A stretch of DNA of 5,616 bases from Xanthobacteraceae bacterium. GTDB lineage: Bacteria; Pseudomonadota; Alphaproteobacteria; Rhizobiales; Xanthobacteraceae. Shown piece after piece: positions 1 to 4,377 of this stretch (the first letter of the stretch is position 1; the number at the start of each line of letters is the position of its first letter). The stretch covers positions 1 through 5,616 of the forward strand of contig JASHRY010000240.1 in the NCBI GenBank assembly GCA_030037105.1, written 5' to 3'. A program made the position numbers and the translations under genes. The notes below the pieces were generated by a model. The model had not been told where the DNA came from. It searched no databases and was given only the letters and a program-made list of their open reading frames with translations.

Positions 1-22
1 GCGGTCGCGGAACGCGCCGCGG

Positions 23-55
23 GCGCGAATCGGTTGGCACTGATTCGCGCGTTTT
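23..55 (+). terminator. Probable intrinsic terminator of an upstream gene
   Basis: A perfect 9-bp stem, GCGCGAATC (23-31) with GATTCGCGC (42-50), has a 10-nt loop and is followed directly by GTTTTG. The T-tract is short, but the position at the left edge fits the end of a plus-strand gene lying outside the window. On the minus strand there is no T-run after the stem, so it reads as plus-strand only. Confidence 0.55.
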
Positions 56-100
56 GCCCCTCGACAAGGCCGTCAACGTGCCCGTGGAGGCGTCCCGTGC

Positions 101-306
101 AAAATTTTTTTGTGGCGGCGAAACCGGCGCGCGTTGGCGACTTTGCGCGCGCTGGAGCGCGTCGCGCCGGTGCGCGACGCGCGCGCTCGCCTTCGCGATC
201 GGCGCAACGCGACGTCGCAGAAATCCGTATGTCATCGGCATTTCTGCGACTTTCAGATTTTTCTTGCGCCGTCGTGCCGCGGAAAATTTTTTCGACCAGA
301 ATTTTT
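101..306. promoter_or_regulatory. Cluster of A/T-tracts in GC-rich DNA, possible nucleoid-protein or regulator site
   Basis: AAAATTTTTTT (101-111), ATTTTT (257-262), AAAATTTTTT (283-292) and AATTTTT (300-306) stand out against very GC-rich surroundings. AnTn tracts bend DNA and narrow the minor groove. In alphaproteobacteria AT-rich promoter DNA is often bound by MucR/Ros-type or other nucleoid-associated proteins. A regulatory role is inferred; no specific operator is recognised. Confidence 0.3.
214..250. repeat. Perfect 11-bp inverted repeat with a 15-nt spacer
   Basis: GTCGCAGAAAT (214-224) is the exact reverse complement of ATTTCTGCGAC (240-250). As RNA it would form an 11-bp stem with a 15-nt loop. 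On the plus strand it is followed by TTTCAGATTTTTCTT, a broken T-rich tail, so it could act as a leaky terminator or attenuator. It could also be a DNA operator for a dimeric regulator. It lies about 230 bp before the lysine-rich mini-gene, to which it may belong. Confidence 0.6.
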
Positions 307-386
307 CCGACGACAGCGACGCCGATCGACGGTCGAGGCGGGGGAGCGGCAGTTACACACAAAATTAAGCGGAGTCACTGTTATTT

Positions 387-472
387 TTCTCCTGCTGTAG
401 TAATCGGATGGCAGTGCAGATCGATTCGCGACTGCACTGCACCGATGTCGCCATCCACTCAGGCTAGGAGGG
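387..472 (+). promoter_or_regulatory. Structured leader able to mask the Shine-Dalgarno of the mini-gene
   Basis: The core is a perfect 9-bp stem, GCAGTGCAG (411-419) with CTGCACTGC (432-440). It is extended by ATCGG (403-407) with CCGAT (442-446). A competing outer stem, GATGGC (407-412) with GCCATC (450-455), uses some of the same bases. Outside these, TTCTCCTG (387-394) can pair with TAGGAGGG (465-472), five Watson-Crick pairs plus three G-U pairs. That second strand contains the AGGAGG ribosome binding site of the gene starting at 478. The pairings are read directly; that they control translation is inference. Confidence 0.45.
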
Positions 473-477
473 CAGCA

Positions 478-552
478 ATGGCGAAGAAGAGAAAGACGAA
501 AGCAGCGGCGAAGAAGACGGCGAAAAAGACGAAACGCCGGAAGAAGAAGTAG
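478..552 (+). CDS. Lysine/arginine-rich 24-residue mini-protein, histone-tail-like
   Basis: The product has 24 residues: 12 Lys, 3 Arg, 5 Ala and 3 Thr after the initiator Met, beginning MAKKRKTKAAAKK and ending RRKKK. It contains no acidic, aromatic or branched aliphatic residue. The start is fixed by a strong Shine-Dalgarno, AGGAGG at 466-471, six bases before the ATG. The same frame stays open far upstream, but that part looks non-coding and would lack a better ribosome binding site. The composition resembles the basic tails of bacterial histone H1-like proteins (AlgP, Hc1 type), so binding to DNA, RNA or another polyanion is a reasonable guess, but no globular domain is present. Lysine codons are mostly AAG. 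The gene stands alone, after a long structured leader. Function is unknown; it could also be the remnant of a longer basic protein. Confidence 0.65.
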   Translation: MAKKRKTKAAAKKTAKKTKRRKKK

Positions 553-603
553 TCACGCCGTTATCGATCTTCGGCATCGCATGAGTCGAGGATCGGGTCA
601 CAC

Positions 604-655
604 GAGCCGGCCGCCGTCGACGGTCGATCGATGATCGCTTGCGACGCGCCGGCTC
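604..655. repeat. 8-bp perfect inverted repeat, extended hairpin
   Basis: GAGCCGGC (604-611) is the reverse complement of GCCGGCTC (648-655). The 36-bp interior is itself rich in self-complementary GATC/CGATCG words. There is no T-tract, so it is not a standard intrinsic terminator. It begins about 50 bp after the stop codon of the lysine-rich gene and may be a 3' structure of that transcript. Confidence 0.4.
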
Positions 656-850
656 AGTGGACGATGGGGGCGTCGGCGGGACGGAGACTCAAGGCTTCGC
701 GATCGTGCGCAAAGCGCGCGGGTGAAGATGGAGGGACGGACGATCCGGACCTCGCCGCGGCGAATTCGCCGGCGGATTTGAGCCTCGGGCTTCTCGCCGA
801 CGCCCTCCTGTGTCTCGCCGGTCGGTCCCCATATTGTCCGGTCGATGTCG

Positions 851-875
851 CGGCGCCGACCCGGGCGCCGTTTTT
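851..875 (+). terminator. Intrinsic terminator, plus strand
   Basis: A GC-only 7-bp stem, CGGCGCC (851-857) with GGCGCCG (864-870), has a 6-nt loop and is followed immediately by TTTTTGT. The opposite side has no A-run, so it works for plus-strand transcription only. It lies about 300 bp beyond the stop codon of the lysine-rich gene. It either ends a long 3' untranslated region of that gene or ends an unrecognised non-coding transcript. Confidence 0.6.
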
Positions 876-1038
876 GTCTCACCGGACCGGCGGTCGTGAC
901 GCGCGCGCAAAACAGGTCGCAGGCGAACCCCGCTATTATCGGCAAAGAGGCGAAGGCGCGGCGCGCCGAGCCGATCAAGCTCGGATTGCGGCCGCGCAAC
1001 CGTGACTGCGACGCTCCCGCTGGGGACGCGAAAGACGA

Positions 1039-1491
1039 TCAATGCGTCTTGGTCCAGGTCTGCGCCTTGCAGATCAGGCCGCCGAGCACGCAGCCTTTCA
1101 ATTCGGCGGTGGTTGCGCCGGTGAGCGTGAACGAGCCCGAATAGGTGTTGCCATCCTCGGCGTTGTAGACTTGCCCGTCCCATTTGTCGGGCGTGCCGCT
1201 CGGCTTCATGTTGAGCACGATGGGGACGCCGAGCAGCGGGCGGCTCTGCTTGCCCGCGTCGACATTGTGCTTGTCGAGCTTCGGCTTGTTGGTGTCGGGA
1301 TCGATCGGCTCCTTGAGCCAGACGAGGTTGCCGCAGAGCGCGCCGCCGCAATTGACGATGTGGACCTTGCCCTTTTTGTCTCCCGTGAGCCAGGTGCCGA
1401 ACGGATCGGCGGCGTGCGCGGGCGCGATCATAACCGGCGCAAGCCCGACGGCGGCAAGGACGACGACGGCGGCGATGCGAAAGCTGCTCAT
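1039..1491 (-). CDS. Secreted DUF2147 domain protein
   Basis: The product is a 150-residue exported protein. Residues 1-27 are a signal peptide: a short Ser/Arg N-terminus, a hydrophobic Ala/Val/Leu core, and a cleavage site after Ala-His-Ala before ADP. The mature part matches the DUF2147 family over its whole length. It has GTWLTGDKKGKVHIVNCG then LCGNLVWLKEP (about 32-62), an RPLLGVPIV block (84-92), KWDGQVYNAEDGNTYSGSF (103-121), and a C-terminal LKGCVLGGLICKAQTWTK (131-148). Four cysteines (48, 53, 134, 141) could form disulphides in the periplasm. DUF2147 proteins are predicted beta-rich periplasmic proteins of unknown function. The ATG at 1491 is preferred over upstream in-frame starts because it opens the signal peptide and follows a GGGGGGAAG purine tract. 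The gene is transcribed alone, divergent from the Sel1-like gene. Confidence 0.9.
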   Translation of the reverse strand: MSSFRIAAVVVLAAVGLAPVMIAPAHAADPFGTWLTGDKKGKVHIVNCGGALCGNLVWLKEPIDPDTNKPKLDKHNVDAGKQSRPLLGVPIVLNMKPSGTPDKWDGQVYNAEDGNTYSGSFTLTGATTAELKGCVLGGLICKAQTWTKTH

Positions 1492-1521
1492 GATTCTTCC
1501 CCCCTGATCGCGAGGGCGGAA

Positions 1522-1549
1522 GGATAACTCACGACCCCGGCATTGCAAG
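1522..1549 (-). promoter_or_regulatory. Candidate promoter of the DUF2147 gene
   Basis: Reading the minus strand, CTTGCA (1549-1544) and TTATCC (1527-1522) are separated by 16 bp. They resemble the housekeeping -35/-10 pattern of alphaproteobacteria (CTTGAC and a loose TATA-like box). The implied start near 1515 would give a leader of about 24 nt that includes the purine-rich ribosome binding site. This is a pattern match only. The rest of the 297-bp divergent gap (1492-1788) shows small GC hairpins such as TCGCGC/GCGCGA (1628-1648), with no other clear signal. Confidence 0.3.
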
Positions 1550-1788
1550 CGACTTCCCGCCGGGCATAGCCGGCTCGGCGGCGCCAGCGGGCCGGCGCGT
1601 CGGTTTCTTAACGCCGCGTTGCCTTGATCGCGCAATTGCCGGGCGCGAGTTCAGCTTTGATTCATCGCATTGCTTAAACCACCATTCAAATGTTCTGCGG
1701 AATATCGGAGTGTCGGCTGGGGGTATAAGGCCGGCGAAGCCGCCACGGCGGACAGAGGTGACGAGGCGTAAACAGGGGAGTGTGCACC

Positions 1789-2058
1789 ATGGCTCGTTTG
1801 GAAATGCTCGACAGCAATGCGGCGCCGTTCGGCGAAGGACTCGCTGCCGGCGACATGTTGTTCGAGCTTGGGATAATGTATTCGGTCGGCCGCGACGTGC
1901 CGGTCGATTTCGTCTCCGCGCACAAATGGTTCAATCTGGCGGCGGCGAAGGGCAACGCCGAGGCGATCCGGCTGCGGCGCGAGATCGCCGATCAGATGTC
2001 GGACATCGAGATTGCCGCCGCCCAGCGCGCCGCGCGCGATTGGCTCAGCGCCCATTGA
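1789..2058 (+). CDS. Small stand-alone Sel1-like repeat protein
   Basis: The product has 89 residues with no signal peptide, so it is probably cytoplasmic. Residues 21-59 form one Sel1-like (TPR-related) repeat with the family landmarks: LGIMYSVGRDVPVD followed by AHKWFNLAAAKGNAEA, matching the pattern LG-x-MY-x-x-G-x-x-V-x-x-D-x-x-x-A-x-x-W-x-x-x-AA-x-x-G-x-x-x-A. Residues 60-88 are a charged helix ending in ARDWL. Sel1 repeats are helical protein-interaction modules and usually occur in tandem; a single repeat may need to oligomerise or bind a partner. The ATG at 1789 is chosen because AGGGGAG (1774-1780) lies eight bases before it; a GTG three codons upstream overlaps that site. I recall similar single-repeat proteins as common hypothetical genes in Rhizobiales. 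The specific function is unknown. Confidence 0.82.
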   Translation: MARLEMLDSNAAPFGEGLAAGDMLFELGIMYSVGRDVPVDFVSAHKWFNLAAAKGNAEAIRLRREIADQMSDIEIAAAQRAARDWLSAH

Positions 2059-2197
2059 CCGGGGCCGGTTGGCGAATTTCGTCATCTTGGCTCTGTCGAA
2101 CGTGCGAGTCCGGATCGGCAAAGGTTCACCGCCGGGGTGGAATCACTTTCGCAGTCGCGGAGAACGACGCTAGATTCGCCGGACCTGGTCGCTGCGT

Positions 2198-2226
2198 TTG
2201 ACGCGGAATGCCCGAAAGCATAGGTA
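2198..2226 (+). promoter_or_regulatory. Candidate promoter of tRNA-Ser
   Basis: TTGACG (2198-2203), preceded by another T, is a near-consensus -35 element. At 17-bp spacing TAGGTA (2221-2226) falls in the -10 position but is a poor match. Transcription would start near 2233, only a few bases before the mature tRNA 5' end, as is usual for tRNA genes. The -35 box is convincing; the -10 box is weak. Confidence 0.45.
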
Positions 2227-2236
2227 TCCCGCCGTC

Positions 2237-2326
2237 GGAGAGGTGGCCGAGTGGCTGAAGGCGGCGGTTTGCTAAACCGTTATACGGTCTAAAGCCGTAT
2301 CAAGGGTTCGAATCCCTTCCTCTCCG
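2237..2326 (+). tRNA. tRNA-Ser (anticodon GCT)
   Basis: This is a complete class II tRNA. The acceptor stem is GGAGAGG (2237-2243) with CCTCTCC (2319-2325), and the discriminator base is G (2326). The anticodon stem 2264-2268/2276-2280 encloses the loop TTGCTAA with anticodon GCT at 2271-2273. The long variable arm ATACGG (2282-2287) with CCGTAT (2295-2300) is typical of serine tRNAs. The T arm is AAGGG-TTCGAAT-CCCTT (2302-2318). CCA is encoded at 2327-2329. It decodes AGC and AGU serine codons. No mobile element or attachment-site duplication is visible at its 3' end, and no obvious terminator follows, so read-through into the next gene is possible. Confidence 0.97.
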
Positions 2327-2425
2327 CCATTGGAGATCGGCGCACGCCAAGCGCTGCGCAGGATTTGCACCCGATGTGCCGACGACGCGGGATGCTCTCC
2401 GAAGCGTGGCGAAGGAGGGTCTCCG

Positions 2426-2464
2426 ATGTTTCGTCGACTCAAAGTCAGCCGAGATGTTCCATGA
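2426..2464 (+). CDS. 12-residue leader ORF coupled to the secreted-protein gene
   Basis: A short ORF, MFRRLKVSRDVP, has a very strong Shine-Dalgarno, AGGAGGG at 2413-2419, six bases before its ATG. Its TGA stop (2462-2464) overlaps the ATG (2461-2463) of the next gene in the sequence ATGA. The next gene lacks a convincing ribosome binding site of its own, so it is probably translated by ribosomes that finish this ORF and restart. The peptide is basic and has no run of one amino acid that would suggest classical attenuation. The arrangement is read directly; translational coupling is inferred. Another possibility is that the true protein starts here in a related genome and the frame has shifted. 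Confidence 0.45.
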   Translation: MFRRLKVSRDVP

Positions 2465-2877
2465 TCCGATGCCGGCTCGCCGCTGCGGCGCTGCTATGCG
2501 CGTCCGTGCTCGCCGCTGCCGCGCAGGGCGGTCTCGTCGAACGCCAGGTCAAGGCGGCGCCCGGACACGAGGTGCGTGTCGGCATCTATACCACGATCCG
2601 GCCGGACTGCACGTCCGGCCCGCTGCCGGCGATTCGCCTCCTTGTCCCGCCGACGCACGGCGCCGTGCGCGTCAAGCGCGCCACGCTCAAGGCTACCAAT
2701 TTCAAGCAATGCCTCGCCACCGAAGTGCCGGCCTTTGTCGCTTTTTACCGCGCTGCGGAGAATTTCAACGGTACCGACGAGTTTGAGTTGGAGATAGGCC
2801 TGAGCGGCGGCCGCAAGCAAATCCAGCGCTTCCGCGTGAAAGTCTTCAACAATCCGGGAGGCGGGCAGGGGATTTAG
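2461..2877 (+). CDS. Small secreted protein with a cadherin-like/Big_9-type domain
   Basis: The product has 138 residues. Residues 1 to about 21 are a signal peptide (MIRCR, then an Ala/Leu-rich core ending AAA), with likely cleavage before QGG; there is no proper lipobox. The mature part looks like one immunoglobulin-like beta-sandwich. It has the signature of bacterial cadherin-like/Big_9 repeats: PPTHGAV (63-69), and later FYRAAENFNGTDEFELEI (95-112), matching the family pattern P-x-HG-x-V ... Y-x-P-x-x-NFNGTD-x-F. Cys50 and Cys84 could form a disulphide. Family repeats usually occur in long adhesin arrays, whereas here the domain stands alone. The in-frame ORF extends to 2365, but the signal peptide and the ATGA overlap with the leader ORF favour 2461. 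Role unknown; a periplasmic or surface binding protein is plausible. Confidence 0.75.
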   Translation: MIRCRLAAAALLCASVLAAAAQGGLVERQVKAAPGHEVRVGIYTTIRPDCTSGPLPAIRLLVPPTHGAVRVKRATLKATNFKQCLATEVPAFVAFYRAAENFNGTDEFELEIGLSGGRKQIQRFRVKVFNNPGGGQGI

Positions 2878-2878
2878 T

Positions 2879-2923
2879 GCATGATCGGAAAAAGTGGGAA
2901 CTGGTTTTCCGAAAAGATCATGC
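2879..2923. repeat. Palindromic intergenic repeat of Rhizobiales type
   Basis: The outer arms GCATGATC (2879-2886) and GATCATGC (2916-2923) are perfect reverse complements. The inner stem is GGAAAA (2887-2892) with TTTTCC (2905-2910), and a GAAAA bulge lies on the 3' side. It starts one base after the stop codon of the secreted-protein gene and lies between convergent transcription units. From memory, closely similar hairpins are scattered in many copies between genes in Bradyrhizobium and related genomes. A role in transcript end formation or mRNA stability is likely but inferred. Confidence 0.72.
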
Positions 2924-3047
2924 CCCATTGATAAGATGGTGCGCAATCCGATTCAATGTGGCTGCGCTTAAGGTCGCTGCATGCACGATCGGGTGAGCGT
3001 CAGCCGGAAGGCCGCCGCTCATTGCGCCGGTCGGCGTCTTGCATCCG

Positions 3048-4364
3048 TCAATGCTGTTTCGAATCCGGCGGCGCGGCCGCCACGTCTTCGTTGGTCGGGG
3101 CCGGATTGGCCGACTGTCCGGCCTTGCGGCTGCCGGAAACGGCTTGTTGACCCGCGATGCGCACGACGTCGCCGGCGGCAAGGGAGTCCGGGGGACTGTT
3201 CACCACGCGGTCGGAAAGCGTCAACCCCTTCACCACTTCGACCTCGGTGCCGAGATTGCGGCCGAGCGTGACCGGCTTGAGCTCGATTTTGTCGCCCGGC
3301 CCGACCGTGGCGACTTCCAGTCCGTGCCGACGGAAAATGAGCGTGCTTGTCGGTACGCGGACCACGTCGGGATTGCCCGGCACGTTGAAATCGACCTCAG
3401 CGTAGGCGCCCGGCTGCAGCAGGTGGTCCGGATTCTCGGCGTGGAGCTCCACCAGCAAAGTCCGCGCGCTGGTGTTGATGGCGCTCGACGTGGTGGCCAC
3501 GGTCGCCTTGAAGGTCTTGTCCCGATATTGCGGCAGATGCAGACTGGCGGTCAGCCCGGGACGAATATCCGCGGACAATTGCTGCGGCACCTGCACGTAG
3601 ATCCGCATCTGATGAATATCGGCGACGCGGAACAGTTCGGGCCCGCTGCCGCCGCCGGTGCCGCTGCCGGCGTTGATGAGGGCGCCGATGTCGGTCTCGC
3701 GCGCGGTTACGACGCCGTCGAACGGCGCGGTGATCCTTTTGTAATCTTCCAGCGCCTGCAAACGGGCGACGTCGCCCTGGTCGGCAGCAACCTCCGCCTC
3801 GGCGGCGTTGAGGCGCGCCATGGCGCTGTTGTAGTCGGCCTGTTTGCTCTCTTGTTCCTGCACCGAGACCACGCCCTTGGGAGAATCCCGCCAACGCTCG
3901 TAAGTTGATTGGGCGAACTGACGCTCGGCCTGTCTGACTTTGACCAGCGCGCGCGCCGAATTCAGCTTGGCCTGCGCCGCGGCCAATTGCGCATCGAGAT
4001 CGGGCGCGTCGATCTCGGCGAGGAGGTCGCCCTTCTTCACGTGGGCTCCGTAATCGAAGTACCAGTTCTTCAGGTAGCCGTTGACCCGGGCATAGATCGG
4101 CGCTTCGTACCAGGCCCGCACGGTGCCCGGCAGTACCAGAGGTTGTTTGGCGCCGCCCGGCCGCGGCGCGACGACGGCGACGGTCGGGATTGCCTGCTCC
4201 GAGGTCCAATGCGCAACCTCGGCCTCGTGGCTGCGCCGCTGCAGGATTCCGAACACCGCGATGATGAGCGCGACGATGACGGCGATCATCCCGATCCGGC
4301 GCAGGTTGCGCGGCGGCGGCAGCGGCGCTGATGCGTGCGGGGAGCTGTGATGTTCGGCGACCAT
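3048..4364 (-). CDS. RND efflux periplasmic adaptor (membrane fusion protein)
   Basis: The product has 438 residues. It links an inner-membrane RND pump to an outer-membrane channel. A membrane anchor spans about 24-41, after a Pro/His-rich N-terminus. The first lipoyl half is at 76-120 (GTVRAWYEAPIYARVNGYL, then VKKGDLLAEIDAPDLD). An alpha-helical coiled-coil hairpin follows (about 121-207; Ala/Gln/Glu-rich). The second lipoyl half is at 208-230 (YKRITAPFDGVVTARETDIGALI), then a Gly-rich loop, the beta-barrel domain (about 245-328) and the membrane-proximal domain (about 332-403). The last 35 residues are a polar Pro/Ala tail. The ATG at 4364 follows GGGAG by six bases and lies 13 nt after the permease stop, so the two are co-transcribed. 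The substrate cannot be read from sequence. Adaptor after pump is the reverse of the acrAB order. Confidence 0.93.
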   Translation of the reverse strand: MVAEHHSSPHASAPLPPPRNLRRIGMIAVIVALIIAVFGILQRRSHEAEVAHWTSEQAIPTVAVVAPRPGGAKQPLVLPGTVRAWYEAPIYARVNGYLKNWYFDYGAHVKKGDLLAEIDAPDLDAQLAAAQAKLNSARALVKVRQAERQFAQSTYERWRDSPKGVVSVQEQESKQADYNSAMARLNAAEAEVAADQGDVARLQALEDYKRITAPFDGVVTARETDIGALINAGSGTGGGSGPELFRVADIHQMRIYVQVPQQLSADIRPGLTASLHLPQYRDKTFKATVATTSSAINTSARTLLVELHAENPDHLLQPGAYAEVDFNVPGNPDVVRVPTSTLIFRRHGLEVATVGPGDKIELKPVTLGRNLGTEVEVVKGLTLSDRVVNSPPDSLAAGDVVRIAGQQAVSGSRKAGQSANPAPTNEDVAAAPPDSKQH

Positions 4365-4377
4365 TCGTTGCTCCCGG

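Larger units (their letters stand above)
1..477. other. Gene-free leader region upstream of the lysine-rich mini-gene
   Basis: No convincing protein gene is visible in this 477-bp stretch. Open frames exist on the plus strand, including one in phase with the downstream mini-gene. Their translations are arginine/serine/alanine-rich with no domain-like pattern, as expected from GC-rich non-coding DNA. The left half is dominated by GCGC/CGCG runs (about 125-215), and the part from about 240 to 400 is clearly richer in A and T. Structured elements inside it are listed separately: a terminator-like hairpin, a perfect inverted repeat, A-tracts and a leader fold. Confidence 0.6.
553..1038. other. 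Convergent intergenic region with hairpins and no convincing gene
   Basis: This 486-bp stretch lies between the plus-strand mini-gene and the minus-strand DUF2147 gene. Open frames occur on both strands, but their products are extremely arginine-rich, lack plausible ribosome binding sites and show no family pattern. It holds an 8-bp inverted repeat (604-655), a 14-bp perfect palindrome CGGCGAATTCGCCG (758-771) and a plus-strand terminator (851-875). I see no clear minus-strand terminator for the DUF2147 gene. An unrecognised small RNA ending at the terminator cannot be excluded. Confidence 0.5.

Noticed and set aside
34..552. A 172-codon plus-strand ORF ending with the lysine-rich mini-protein
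   Set aside because: The upstream 148 codons read as random GC-rich translation (Arg/Ser/Ala/Phe) and cross terminator-like and hairpin structures. The strong ribosome binding site at 466-471 marks the ATG at 478 as the real start.
758..771. Perfect palindrome CGGCGAATTCGCCG
   Set aside because: It is short, has no spacer or tail, and is expected occasionally in DNA of this composition; noted only as part of the gene-free region.
598..999. Minus-strand ORF of 133 codons, and overlapping plus-strand ORF 631-1005
   Set aside because: Both products are Arg-rich with no family pattern, signal peptide or plausible ribosome binding site; they look like chance open frames in GC-rich DNA.
1039..1635. 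Longer start for the DUF2147 protein (48 extra residues)
   Set aside because: The extension is non-coding-like and would bury the signal peptide inside the protein; the ATG at 1491 has a purine-rich site and opens the signal peptide.
1720..1729. GGGTATAAGG as a -10 box for the Sel1-like gene
   Set aside because: TATAAG is suggestive, but no acceptable -35 element lies 16-18 bp upstream, so I did not list a promoter.
1651..2121. Minus-strand ORF opposite the Sel1-like gene
   Set aside because: It is a shadow of the plus-strand gene, which has a clear Sel1 repeat and ribosome binding site.
2237..2360. tRNA-Ser as an integration site for a mobile element
   Set aside because: No integrase, no repeated tRNA 3' end and no change in composition are visible downstream within the window.
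3039..3908. Long plus-strand ORF (289 codons), and 3909-4331, opposite the adaptor gene
   Set aside because: The opposite strand encodes a full membrane fusion protein with all expected domains; the plus-strand frames are antisense shadows caused by high GC content.
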